Shown here in pieces: positions 47,759-60,510 of a stretch of 64,000 nucleotides of DNA (the first letter of the stretch is position 1; each line of letters opens with the position of its first letter). Location of the stretch: assembly GCA_037178675.1 (NCBI GenBank), contig JAYMGJ010000152.1, positions 1-64,000 of the forward strand, in the 5' to 3' direction. Both the position numbers and the translations under genes were made by a program. This DNA comes from Scleroderma bovista (taxonomy: Eukaryota > Basidiomycota > Agaricomycetes > Boletales > Sclerodermataceae). The notes beneath the pieces are model-generated. The model was given only the letters and a program-made list of their open reading frames with translations, was not told the DNA's origin and searched no databases.

Positions 47759-48216
47759 CAGCTTGGATGGCAATAGCAGGCCCCTCCTCGACCACTCTCG
47801 ACTCCCACCGTCGCTCTGGAGGAAACCAGTTTACCGATCGTAGGCCACTACCACAAGGCAGGGTGGCCTGGCAGAGTTGGGGTTCCCACAGCAGTGAGTG
47901 TCTATTCTTCTCGTTGAGACTGTCTGGGGTCCCTGCAGCAAGGTCCCAACAATCAACACGGCATGAGCCTCGTGCTTGTTCCGTTTTCTCGCTCGGTTCG
48001 GCGGGGCATGGGCGTATTATGTAATTATTTTTATTTGGACACCTCGTTTTTTTTTTGATATAGAATCCGTTGCGGTAAATAGGCATCGGATATTTTCGCA
48101 GAACGTGCTCGCCTCGCCTGTCTCATGCCCAACGCTTCCTCGCTCTGATATATACCCTGGCCCTTCGCTAACGCCTCCTCCTCCCCACACAGTCTTATCC
48201 CTCCCATCCGCATCTC

Positions 48217-49223
48217 ATGGCTTCGGTACTTGGGCCTGTCCAACCAGCCCACCCATCCCCCTTTCGTGCTCTGCACAACGCCTCTCACCCCCGGATACCT
48301 TATCCTCACCCGGTAAGCACTCACTCCCGTCTATCTTCCATACACCTTCCAACACACATCAGAAACCCCAATCGGCAGCGTCTGTTTCCCGGCAACCTGA
48401 CCCTTTTTACGGCCACGAGCCCATATCGCGCCTATGCGCCAAATTCGTCACCCACCTCTTCGCCTGCCCCGAGCTGCCCCCGTCCTCTTCTGGGTCGACC
48501 GTGAAGCTGCCTTATTTTATCGCGTACGCCCTCCATCGGACGAAACTACACCCCTCGGTCACGTTTGCGGCCCTTGTCCTCCTTCAACGACTCAAGGCTC
48601 GTTTCCCCACCGCACGGGGATCATCGGGCCACCGTCTCTTCGTATCCGCGTTCATGTTGGCCAGCAAGGTCATCTGCGACGATACTTACTCGAACAAATC
48701 GTGGTCGATCGTCGCCCAGGGGATGTTCCAACTCAGGGAGATAAATCAGATGGAAAGAGAGATGTGCCAGTATCTGGAGTGGGAATTGAACGTGGATCCG
48801 GCGACGTTGAAGGAATTCGAAGACATGGTGCGCAAGGATTTTGCGGGCCCCGGCCCTTATCCAACTTATATTCTTCCGCCGACGAAGAAGTCGACTCCAC
48901 CGCCCTCTGCCATACCGTTCGCCGCCCCCGCTTGTGGCCTCACCCCGTCGCCGTCCAACGAGCAACGGTACTCTCCCCCCAATGCACAGTACGTGCCCTC
49001 ATTGCCCTCATTCAACTCGCCCCCAGAGACTCCCTCCCCCTCGTATTCTACATCCTCACCGGCCTCCTCTGCGTCACCCCCCACCCCAATCGGCATCGAG
49101 GATCTTTCCGCCAAGATCGTGTCCGCTTCCTCATCGCCGGGGTACTCGAAGCTATCCGAACACGTTCACGCACCACCAACCAAAAGCAAGATGTTCGCCT
49201 TCGCCTCCCCAGCGGTGTGGTAA
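48217..49223 (+). CDS. Pho80/Pcl-type cyclin
   Basis: Regulatory partner of a Pho85-like cyclin-dependent kinase (G1 progression, morphogenesis or nutrient signalling). Two exons, 48217-48312 and 48363-49223, give 318 residues. The start ATG (MASVLGPVQPAHPSPF) was chosen because splicing at CCG/GTAAGC joins it in frame to KPQSAASVSRQPDPFYGHEP. The cyclin box runs from about residue 55 to 160: ISRLCAKFVTHLF, YFIAYALHRTKLHPSVTFAALVLLQRLKARF, LFVSAFMLASKVICDDTYSNKSW, INQMEREMCQYLEWELNV. This is the Pcl1/Pcl2-like pattern. The remaining half is a Ser/Pro-rich tail with possible proline-directed phosphorylation sites. Confidence 0.9.
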
Positions 49224-52200
49224 TACTGTACATATACACCTCTCACTGGTCAGTTGCATCTAGAGCAGGCTTCCTTCTCGACGAAAGAAGCCCGATATCG
49301 TATACAGCGCCGTCACCGTCCTGGCCTGTGGCACTCGCTCGCTATTTAATGGACAAGAATTGCTATGTATACCCCTCCTCTACGTCGTGTCTCTTACTTG
49401 GGTTGGTCACAGGCGAGTTTCTGGGCGGTATTCCATTCCATTTTGATTCTGTCCTCGTCGCACATGTCTTGTTCCATTTTTCTCTGTTTACTTTGTCTTT
49501 TTTTTCTTTTCTGCTTCATCTGCATACTGAACTTGGCATATTAATCATACACCATTGTTGTTCTTCATACCTGCATAGCTTGTCAAGAGCGCCCATATGT
49601 ACATCATGTAAAGAATCAAAAAGTGCTCTAACTACGCAGACAGCGGGAACTTGAGGCGAGTCGCTCGACACGGGTGAGTCGTTTTTTCTTCATCCCTCTC
49701 ATTGTTCCTTGATCATTCTGCCCTGTACGTTGACGACGCGATCAAATCACCTGGTGCCCCGCAACGAGCGCACATTATTCATAGACACAGCCGAACTAGA
49801 GTGGCGGGACAAGGGCGTCCCTGTGCGACAAAAATGATGATGCATGATTGACGCACACATGAAACACCGGTCCCCCGACGCCACAGGCCGTCCACTCAAG
49901 CACACATTGGACCGACTCGTTACCTGCGCTGAGGGCGACGTAGGTGTTCTTGTTTCCTGCTGCAGCGAGGGCACAAACTAATTTCCAAAATAGGCGATGT
50001 TATTGCAGGCAGATCAGATGATACATCGTGTCCGTTACTCTATCAGAAGGTTCTCTGTAGAACACGTCACGTGCATTCGGAAGCACTTCGTTCCTTAGGG
50101 TGGCATTGCCTTTTGCGGGTCCATACATATTTACTTCCGTCCTGTCCTTTTCTCTCCTAATCTATCGAGCCTACTATGGTCGCTGGGGTCTGGGCGTCTG
50201 TTTTCTGCAGTGCCCCAGCCATGTTGCAGCGGTGTGTGCAATACATACGATCTCTAGTCCATTTACTATTCGGACATTGTTGTTTTGGAATGTGGACTGT
50301 GATTGTGGAGGCCCCTATTATCATGATTGTGCACTGTGCAGCGCCTCTTCGCACCTTCGATCGTTGATTGGATGATTCCCGGGTCTGCGCACCGATGAAA
50401 TGAACTGATTTAATGACCGCTAGAAGCTCGCCACCACTCCATTCGAGAATAGTTCCACTGACGTGTCCCCCCAAAGTCAGTTTGCTGTGTCGGGGCGTAG
50501 TACGAAATCACTCCACGACTTCTCAGTGACTCCTGTGAAAACCGCCAACGTTCGCCACAGGCCAAGGGCTCTGTCTATTTTTCCACTGCCAATGGTCGAT
50601 CACGACTTGGTTCGTATCACTGCTATCGTGATGGGGTCCTGTCCAAAGAGTAGACCTCCGTACCACAATCGAACCTGAGGCAAGCCTTCTAACTTTCCAT
50701 ACCACACTTACCCACTCGCACGCATTTCAGATCGTGCGATCCGGATATTTAGGCTTCTTGTTGTTCTTCCGCTGACTTATCAATCGTCTTCTCGTCGAGA
50801 TAGCGACTGCGTGATTTTCGACGCTTCATCTTATATGTATCATGATATCTTTGTTCCAGCACTCGTACAAAGTACAACATACGTTTCCGAACACAGGTCT
50901 TGTTATCCCCTCGGTGGGAAATGTACAGCATGCCAGCGCTTATCTGTACAGTTTCATTAGTCCTTGGCTGTACCAGCTGAGCACAAACGCCAGTGGATGG
51001 CTTTCCTAGCCCCTGACCCAGCCTGACAAGTAATTGTCCAGACCTCCATGGAGCCCCACGGATAGGAATAAGCTTGCTGCCAAGGTCAGACTTCGTGATT
51101 GTGTCCCTTGGACGTCTGTCCCTCGGCGCCGCCTACCTGGGAGTCTCAGCTTATCAGCGCATCAACGCTTGTTTAACCGCATCCTCCAAAACGCGATTAT
51201 GGGCGAGGCGAGCAGACTAACAATACCTGTCACTGGGTCTAACCACTGGTGGTCACAGCTAGTAGTCGGAATTAAGTCGTACACGGACGGGCGGTTCGTA
51301 CAGCAAGTGCAATGTCTCGAATCTCACAGATCGGAAAGTTTAAAGTTCCCCTTTCATTCTATAATGGTTCGTCTCCCTCACGTGAACCATGGCTCGAGAT
51401 GCTGTCCCAATTCGTCCCCGTTCGCTCGCAATGCCTGCCACAACCAGTGCGATTCCCACTTTTGTTCCCGAGCGAACCGTACTAGGAGGGAGAAAAGGGG
51501 CCGAGAAGGGAGGGAGGTGACGAACACGCGACAACCTCATGGCCGAATTCGTTTGATGGGCCTCTCACTAGAAGTTAAAAAATACTTCCGCTTTCCCTTG
51601 GTGGTGGGAACCCGCTCCGTCTGTTATAATTCATTGACCGTCGATCCGAGCCGCTTTCACAGCGCCATATGTACTAATCCATTGTCTCCATTCTTTGCAC
51701 GTCAAACTAACATATGTTGATAGGGGACTATAACAATGCATGTGCTGTTAAATGAAACTGCCCCGAACGCGTGTCCTCCGCGGCGGATGCCGACATCGTG
51801 CGCCAGATTCTGCATTGTTCCCGCCTCCGTACTTGTGTACGTATGGGGTGCTCCCTTTGTCTGGCACCATGCCGGAACAAAGAGCTATGTACCAGAAATG
51901 ATGAGGTCCGTGCTGAGCACACGGGAACCTGGGCTTCCCGTGCAACGTGCCCATGCGTATCAATTCTAACGGAATCTGATAGGGAACACTGCGACACGCA
52001 TCCTACGCAAGTACCAGAGGCACTCTATACAGCTTGTGGCGACAACCTCTGAGATATGATACGGCGAACACGTGTCAAGCTTCAACGTATTCTGATACAT
52101 ACGTACGTACTCCGTTGATTCTTGCAATGTGGCATACAGCCAATTTCGGGGGCTGAGTTCAAGGCTTATCGTCATCTGGACGGCGCTGGGATGATAATGA

Positions 52201-55200
52201 AGGGCATTTCCAAGAGCCAGCTATCCATTATGTCTTCCGCCTCGGGCTCTGAAGGCTCCAAGGCTTGCGTATGTACACCATGATTCTGTGGCCACATTCA
52301 TTGAATATAATGCTTTTCAGCTACATGTTCTTGCCACAGAAAAATTACGTCTAAATACACTTGTATATTGAAACGAAAGGTCACGAAATATTACCATGAG
52401 ATATTTTGGCCAGGTGCCTTATCCCCGTGTCATGGTGTACCAGAAAGATAACGGGAACTTCTTCAGAGTCCCCACTAGATCTCAAACATCCAGCTCTGAT
52501 ACGTCCAGTGTGGCGCTCCATGGCAGTGGACTGCAATACGTACTGACATACGTCAGCCATGCAGTTGGTGGTGCACTAGTAGAACGTATGTACGTTGTAT
52601 TGGCCGTGCATGCCACCTAACTGTCACCTACTATGTAACAGTGGCTTCTTACCTCCCTGATTTGATTCTGCGGGGACTCAGTTGGCCCGCGGCCGGTGCT
52701 TGAAGTTAAAGCAATGGCAATCAGTAGCGCACTGAAGATGAAACATCGGTGACTCGTTCGGAAACCCTGATGCCTACATATGTAGTCGCTCTTGCATCAC
52801 GTTGGACATCCAACACAGGTTCGAGTTTGGTTTCGCCCATGAGCGAGCCGCATTCTTCAAATGGCTTCCTCGTTTCACTTTCAGGCTGTGACTGGCACCG
52901 GTCCCTTTGCGGGGGGGGGGCTCAGATTTCGACGCCTAAGTGCCTCAGTGGTGGCATTCTGCTTCAAACTATAGCCAACTTCCTCCCCCCCTTCCCCCCA
53001 TGCCACAAGGCGCAGCATCTCAAAGGCGCTCTTGTCCAAGAACTCGCGCTCTATATGTAGCTCGAACTTCTTGAGCTAATAAATGATCAACCGGAGCACC
53101 ACGTCCAGAGCCGATCGATTTGGAACCCATCGTGCTTGTGCTTCGCTGATACGGTAGTAGCTGAACCTGCCTGGCTACTAGATGCGCGAAGCTGTCTTGG
53201 CAACATAGCGCACACTAAGGTTGCAATGCGTTCGGCATCGGCAGTGTCGACTCCGGATTCAGGTGATGGGCCATGGCAGAAACCGAGACGCATCGCCTTG
53301 CCACTATGAATATGGATGCCAGACGCCGCCAGGTATTAATGACACGACATGTCCGGGCGATGGGCGCAGGTCATCGTTAGCTACATACTCCGAATTCTGA
53401 TAATTCCCGAAACCGAGATGCATGGATCAGGATTCGGACGCGAACGGCACGGAGTATCCAGGCGAAAATGCATCAACTGCGCCCAACTTACCGCCGCTGG
53501 CTAGTGATACAGTCAGCCCATAAACTACCCAGTGTACTATGATGGTACCTACTCGGGGGTTCAACTACCAGACTTGAATGATCACTTGGCGGTGCCGGTG
53601 ATCATAGTACGGGAACGGGATGCATACATATGGCCGCCCGCCGCGACCCGTGGATTTGCGTTATTCTCACGCGGTTCAGAACGTTCTGTAGTATCGGTAC
53701 AGTTCGGGTCACCCTGGACACAGATGCTGCATGATGGGCCTCGCACTGGCAGTACGGCTCCGTGACTGTGGGGGTACATTATGATAACCAAGGTATGTAT
53801 GCTTGAACGGCGGGATGTTATTATATTTGATTTCGTCCTCATTGGCAGTGCACATACACTGGCACCCGGGTTTAATACTGGGCTATACATATATCGACGC
53901 AACATGGGTCGACATCCACAGTGATCTACCGGTAGTAGTCACGCCTAGTATGCGGATAGCTACTAGGTTTCTACTTTGATCGAACTAGGAGTTAGAAACA
54001 CCGAGACAACATACGTGTTTACAGGTAACTGTATGATCGATCGCGTTCCCATCATTGTTGCCACCCCCCACTCCTAGTAGACATAACCGCACCCGATATG
54101 ACGGTCACCAGACGCCGCTAGTACGACAAGCCTACGGTCTGTTCGGATCGAGGAAGCCCCCTGACCACCTAAGACTGACCCTAACCCTGCTAGTATCGGT
54201 GCTATTGATCTGTCATTGGTGGTAGAGGGGATCATCGTAGTAAGCCAACGAACTCGACTGCTCCATACCTCAATGCAGCAACTGCGCGAAATACTGTTGT
54301 CGCAAGGTTACTGGTGCGTTTGTTTCCATTTGTATTTGTCTTTTCATCTTGCCTTTCTTTGCATTCACTTGGAGTTCCCCGTATAAGAAGAAAAGCCAAG
54401 ACGAAGGCTGTACTGTGGTGCGTGACAGGACACCACTGGGCGCACTTGGGGCGGTACGGTGCTGAAGTAGTAGCTAAACCAGCCTGATCACCACCATGAC
54501 AAATTTGTGGTACTACGGATGATCGCTGCCTCACCAAGGCGGAGTACCGCGCGGCATAAAATACTCTGACTATAATGGAAACTAGGGTTGCGTTCTTCCT
54601 TCATTGTCGACTGTGCATTCTCTTCTAGTGGATCGGTGACCACTGCGGAAGCAACCGAATACGGATAACAATGCTGACACCTAGATTGCGCAGTCCCCCA
54701 CTTGACTGCACGGCCATATAAAATATTCGACGGGTACAGATACGGAGTCCGTGTATCCCAGCCGGCTTTATCAAGCACATCACGTCTGTTGATTGCGCCA
54801 CGATAGCACTCCGGCCGAGCTGATCCGCATAATTTTGGCTATTTCGTCGTGGACTGTACTTTGTTTTACACGTTTCAAGGGAGGTACGTATGAAGACAGT
54901 ATTTTTCTGTCATCCAATTATCATGGCACAGGCACCGTCTACTCCTCAGAGTCAGACCTCTCCGTCTGCTGATCGGCAAACGCTTGCAGGACCCGGACCG
55001 CTCTTTTGAAATGACAGGTGTCTTGGGGCCACTGCTCTGTTAAAATAACGCTGCTAATACAGGGTGCTCCTGTTATCATGTGCTTACTTTGGTCTTCACA
55101 GGGATCGTCGGAATGATTGTTGCCTTTCTGGCCAAGCGTGCTAGCATGGTGTGTTGGTGCGTCCTGGTTCATACCGATACTCTCACCTCCGTCTTACTAG

Positions 55201-55800
55201 TTCCTTCATACAATTTCCTTGTTTGGACTCCTTGGAGGAGTTTGCAACGCCACAGGACCTACCTTGTCCGATCGATAATCACGAACCACTATTGAAGTCG
55301 TGCTTAGGCTTAGTGCTTTGGCTCTTATTTGCTTTATTCAGCTGATCAATGGGTATAAAAGAAAGAACTGTCACGTCTGTCATACGTCGACGGTCCGACA
55401 GCGTAATTGCAGTAATTTCTGATCACGAGGTTGATGAGAAGTATGTAGTCTTTGTCAGTGCTTGTCAGATATTGATGTCAGAACTCGTCGGGGACCCCGC
55501 ATATTCCCCACCAAAATGGTGGCTCATGAGCGAACCGATCCGGAGGACATAAAGCGGTCAGTTTCATATGACTTCTTGCGTCATGTCATGGCACGGTTCA
55601 TTGCGATTGATCTATCCATGCATAGAATCCCAAGGTGGACTGTCCAGCACACCAATGAGCGAGGCTGGTAAACATGTCGCGAATGAATGGCCCAGAACTT
55701 TTAACATGGACATGAGGGTACCAATACCCCAAGATCTGACGGGATGGGATACGTCCGTTGACATGAAGTGATCGGATCTCTTCTCTCCACCACTTTTGCT
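49224..55800. other. gene-poor region
   Basis: About 6.6 kb in which I find no gene, RNA or transposon end. All frames are short, lack splice-connected partners and show no family motifs. The sequence has mixed composition with frequent GTAC/CATAC words. Confidence 0.5.
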
Positions 55801-56952
55801 CTATTCACTGTGATCCACAAAGCTCTTGTAGAAAATCCAGGCATCGACATACTCTTCCCCGTTACCGTCCGTACGTTTGAGTCGTCCTGCTTTCGGGATC
55901 AGCCCAGCCTTTGTGAAGCCGAGCTTTTCCCATAGTCTGTCAAATTGGGGGAACAAAAAAAAAGACATCAGCCGATGCGCCCTCTTCGGATATTTGCGTG
56001 AAAGAAGAAGGGCGTGGGGTGGCGACAAAGCACAATGAAAAGAACTGAGAGGAACAAGGCAGACAGCTGGAATAAATGAAAATACAACGATTGTACTGAC
56101 CTGATGCTGGCCTCGTTATTCACATACACGAGGTTAAATACACTCGCTCGGTATCCGAGCCTTGGGGCATAGTGCAGATAGGACTTGGCGAGGACACGAC
56201 CGTAGCCGTGTCCGCGCTGCGTCTCTGGGATTACGAATCCGGCGTTGCAGATCTATTCAGAACGTGGTTAGCATTCCATCCTAGCTTTCATTTCCACCCA
56301 ACGGGAGGAGGGCCTCAAGGATGTTGTGGAATTGAAAGAGTTCCCCGACCACCGCAGTGCAATACTAGTAAGAGATGATAAGGCTCACATGTGACGAACG
56401 CCCAGGGTAGTTGGGCTTGACCTGTCAAGGGTACGGTTCAGTGCACTGGTATTTCACATAGGGGACAGGACGAACATAGTAAAACCCAATGACACACTCC
56501 TCCCATGACCGTCCTCCCCTTGCTTCGTCGAGGCCCATGTCTACCTCCTCCATCGCTTGGTCTTTTGGCCCATCTACGACCGTTCCCACATTGACACCCT
56601 CACCCTTGGTGCCGGCGACAGCAACGATAACATCCGCTGCGAAGAAATAGCTCGTGAAGATAGCGGGGTCACGAACGTCTTCCTGGGGGTAGGTCATTCC
56701 CTTATCGACCTCATTGGCAAACACGGAATGCAAATACTCGAACAAGCCTTCGTGGCCCTTTCTAACGGCATATTCGTCGATGTGGTGGATGGATATGGTG
56801 TTGAACTTAACATTCCGCTGGCTTGGGTCCGATAAGGTTGGGTTGGGGCCTTGCCTCGAATCCAAGCGTGATGCTTGTTCGGGCCACGGCCATATCGTAG
56901 ATGGAAGGTAGGGTGTTCGAGGAGCACGGGATATAGTGCCGTAGGCTGACAT
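55801..56952 (-). CDS. GNAT N-acetyltransferase, Mpr1/Ppr1-like
   Basis: Acetyl-CoA-dependent N-acetyltransferase resembling yeast Mpr1, which acetylates azetidine-2-carboxylate and a proline-pathway aldehyde. Exons 56952-56476, 56421-56389, 56252-56101 and 55936-55801 encode 265 residues. The acetyl-CoA-binding motif A is visible in the third exon: CNAGFVIPETQRGHGYGRVLAKSYLHYAPRLGY (Q/R-X-X-G-X-G/A pattern). SVFNLVYVNNEASIRLWEKLGFTKAGLIPKAGRLK follows, the block typical of this subfamily. The second exon supplies VKPNYPGRSSH. The third intron (55937-56100) is 164 nt, longer than usual here. The true substrate is unknown. Confidence 0.87.
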
Positions 56953-57506
56953 GTTGATGACCCTTGCGATACACGATGAAAATGGGCGTCAAAGAAGTTC
57001 CAGGCATGAGTCACACCGCACACACCACAGCAAGCGTTGACAACGTTGATTCCTTGAAGTCGATAATCACGAGTGGCAAAGTTTCATCATACAAGTGATT
57101 ATCCATCAGAATAGCGTGGTTGTCAACCCTTTTTCATGTGACTGACCATGGGAGACGTCGTGTCGCCTCGATAAGATCATCTACGTCCGCTATAACGACG
57201 CCAATGAAACCTAATGCCTGTGAGGTCCGTGAGAGGGAAAAACAGCACAAATATTATCGCAGAGTAAAGCCAAGATGTACAGAGGGCTGTACTGGATGCA
57301 AGGAGCCATGCACTGGTGATCTCCATCGTGATCTAGCGTGTCCTTCGATAAGTGACGTACGCATTCCAAGCCGGTGGATATGCCATTCGCCCGTCGAGAC
57401 GCTCGCATGCACGTTGGAAAATGAACCTTAGGTTCTTCTTCCCGTCCAGCTCTAGATATCGATAACGGATTCCTTCATCGGTTGACAGAAGAGGGGCAAA
57501 TTGATA

Positions 57507-58647
57507 TCAGAACTTGGACGTGTGGATAAGTTCCCTCTCTGGTCCAATGACTACCTCTAGACCGTTCCCAATCCATCTTGGGGTCTTGCCTCCCTCACCC
57601 GGACCATTGGTCACGCCGTCTGCGAAGAAGACATACCCTGGGATGTACCGGTCCACGAAACTAATGAACAGGTATGAATGGAATGGGGATGGGACAAGAA
57701 AACACTGACCCCTTTACTTGCTCGTCAGTCATTCCCCGCCCACCATTCCTAGCTTTCATGTCATGTTCTTGCTGTAATCGCCACTTGTATATTATTTTGT
57801 ACGGTGAGGATGAAGGCCCCTTGATCTGACAACATTCCACATACCGCCTGTCAATGGTTGGATGCGTGAACCCGACGCTTACCTGAATGAAAGCGTCCAG
57901 CATCTCCCACCATGCAACATAGGCCTTTAGCTGTTCGTTGATCGCGAGGACATCCTCCATCTTCACAAATGACTTCATGTCAAAGCAGTCCTCTAATCCT
58001 GACACGTCCGCATTCCAGCGCTCTTCGATGACGGATGTACTCGTCGGATAGAACCCAACGCACCAACCCTCCAGTATGAAAATATCCACAGGTGGACGTA
58101 AAATCTTGCCGTGCGGAAGCCGATCCCCCTCTCCGTCAAACAAACTCTTATCAAACACTGGTAGCTCTACTCGGGTTGTGCCATCGACAGACTCATTAAT
58201 TTTTCTGATCTTCTGTAACAGTTCGTTTCCAAGACCGAGATCGTGGGTCCCTGGTTGTCCACGCCCCTGAAGCAACCGATTCAGAGGATGTGCCCTTGCA
58301 AGAGCAGTCAAGCCGGCATGCGGTAGGTAAATGTCATCGATCGATAGCACGGCGACAGCGAGCGAGTGCGGCGAGGTCCCAAGTTGTTCACGGAGGCGTG
58401 ACGTGAGAAAGGTCTTACCACTCCCCTGAGGCCCTTGGACACCGACGAAGAGTGGTGGACATCGGAGTCCAACAGCAGATCGTGAACGATGCTCTCTCAA
58501 GCAATCGAGAATATGTTCCGCCATGCGACGCACTGCAAGTGGATGGAAAGAAGACATGACGGACACGGAGAATAGTATGGGACAGAGGACATCATGGACC
58601 AAGTCACGTGTAGCGGTGTCTTGTCCGCCGCACCAGTTCGTAGCCAT
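57507..58647 (-). CDS. P-loop kinase, D-glycerate 3-kinase / Tda10-like
   Basis: ATP-dependent small-molecule kinase related to plant glycerate kinase and yeast Tda10. Exons 58647-57883, 57825-57710 and 57660-57507 give 344 residues. Walker A VQGPQGSGKTFL is near residue 75. SIDDIYLPHAGL, NRLLQGRGQPGTHDLGLG, LPVFDKSLFDGEGDR and VDIFILEGWCVGFYP follow, all Tda10-type motifs. The exon 2 segment IIYKWRLQQEHDMKA...GGRGMTDEQVKG joins FVDRYIPGYVFF, and the protein ends LIHTSKF. The ATG at 58647 was chosen; the open frame continues upstream, but those residues have no match to the family and lie in the RER1 intergenic gap. Confidence 0.9.
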
Positions 58648-58795
58648 TCGTATTATAGCAAACAGTATCGAATAGATATGGGTAGACTGATTTAAAAGGG
58701 TACCAACAGCCAACGATCTAACATCGAAAAAGTAATCTTGAATGCAACGGTCTGGAAGTATCCCGCACTCTACTCTGGATGAGGGAAATAAAACA

Positions 58796-59659
58796 TTACT
58801 TGCTTCCACCGTACCGTGCCTTGCGGCCGATATCAAATGGTATGTACTTGTACTTGATCATGTGTCTGACAGAAGAGTCAGTACGAAAACATAACAAAGG
58901 AACTGAACGTACTGTATTTGGCGTCTCATCGTTAAAGCGAACAAGACACAGAAGTAGAGCACAAGAATCGGCCAGTAAACCGGAACGTCAAAGACCTCGG
59001 AGAAGGTGCAGAAGAGAGCAACCACCACAGCTCGAGTGGAGCCTAGCCTGGAAAATACAAAGGGTGAGACTAGTCCACTTGACTTTAAATCTGGCTGGCA
59101 TACCAAAATTGCCACTCCGGCAACCTCCTTACAAAAGGTCGGAACTCGTCATCCCTCTGCGATGGGAGAGTAGGTCCATCATCGCCAGTTCCTTCTTCAA
59201 TTTCATCAGCCAGAAGGTCGTCCTGCAGCGAAGGGTCGAATCTGGGTTGCAAGAATGCCAGTAATAGGTTGAGAAGATAGATTGCCAGGGCATCTAATAT
59301 AGCTGTTAGCTATAATGCAAACCACGGGAAACCAAAAGAACGTACAGCACACTATTCAAAGAGAGTAAACTTCGGTCAGAGTGTGACAAATAGCAAGAGA
59401 ATCATGTACCGACCGATATACCACTGGGCGAAGAAGATCAGATATTACTGCGATAAAATAGGTGCACGCGACTCACGCCCTGAGAGAGAACAATTCTCAA
59501 CATAAAGGTAATGAGCAACGCCAGCGTTCCCAACCAGCGCTGGAGGACATGGGGTGTCCATCTGTCCAAAGTCTGCTGGTACTGGCGCTGTAGTTTTGAA
59601 ATTTGAGCCTGCGCTGCTTGCAGCGTGGGAGGTGCAGTAGGTTCATCCGAAGACATCAT
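58796..59659 (-). CDS. RER1: RER1, Golgi-to-ER retrieval receptor, with 10-nt and 6-nt exons
   Basis: Four-span Golgi membrane protein that returns escaped ER membrane proteins in COPI vesicles. Exons 59659-59477, 59423-59414 (10 nt), 59351-59346 (6 nt), 59293-59104, 59047-58913 and 58865-58796 give 197 residues. The two micro-exons restore [18 protein letters not shown], matching the human WYIVTYALGIYHLN. Other anchors are [77 protein letters not shown] and the cytosolic end [11 protein letters not shown]. Two ATGs are adjacent (59659 and 59656); the first was used. It lies tandemly upstream of the Tda10-like gene with about 150 bp between coding regions. Confidence 0.93.
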
Positions 59660-60510
59660 TGTGAGTCGTAAAGAAAATGGTGGAGAACAACGTTCACCGT
59701 GTTTGAACGCGTTTGACAACTGGCTGTAGCTGGTTGACGCGGAGAACGGAGTTTGAAATTCCGACCACAGTTGGGTTTGAATGACTTGCAATAAAACGGG
59801 CTCTTCATGGTCTGCAAACGAGCTTTTCGATGTTGCCCTGCCACCTCCGCAGCATTGCGTGCTCCCGATACGCGGAACTGACTTCTATCTTTTGATCCTA
59901 GGTGCAACGGAACGTATTTGATTGCCTCCGATCTCGACCATTTGTCGCCAACGCGTTGGTGTAAGTACTTATTGGTTAAAACGCTCAGTCTCTCAAACTT
60001 GTTCCACCCAATAGTCGTCTCCTACGTATCCGTGCCTCCTATCCGATTCGCGGGCTGGTTTGCTTCACACATTTCATTGCACAGAAACCCCAGATTTTGT
60101 ATCCATGAGACCTGCCGTGCGCCTCTCGAACGGACTTCCATCTCTCTGGAGCACTGAACCATGGTCCTGCTCTGGATATGTCCGATGCATTCTCCATCCC
60201 ATGGTTGCTAAGAGACTGGGTGTTTTGCTCAATTAGTCAAAAACACTGAATACCGCGGATATCATTCTATTCGACCAATGTTTGGAGAACTCTTCTCATG
60301 AGGGTGGCGGTAGTCACTGGTAATCTCCCATGGCACGAGAGACGGCCAAATACGTCGCCGTGATACAATAGATTGGCCACTTATTACATAATAGTGGAAC
60401 ATGGAACATTGGCAATGCACTGAAGTAAGTTGAAAGACATAAAGATTTCTGCAACCAAAATCGCTTGAAAAGTCCAAATGTTATCAAGAACACAAGGTAG
60501 ACGATGATAC
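59660..60510. other. intergenic
   Basis: Contains the RER1 upstream region and the 3' flank of the reductase gene. No further gene is recognised. Confidence 0.5.

Larger units (their letters stand above)
41320..48216. other. gene-poor region
   Basis: About 6.9 kb of short, overlapping frames with no recognisable family on either strand. One possible orphan exon is given separately. A C-rich stretch (42175-42220) and scattered short repeats are visible, but no LTR, terminal repeat or tRNA. The 3' 450 bp form the upstream region of the cyclin gene. Confidence 0.5.

Noticed and set aside
48434..49654. 406-codon open frame over the cyclin gene
   Set aside because: Shadow frame of the Ser/Pro-rich cyclin coding sequence; the cyclin box is in the other frame.
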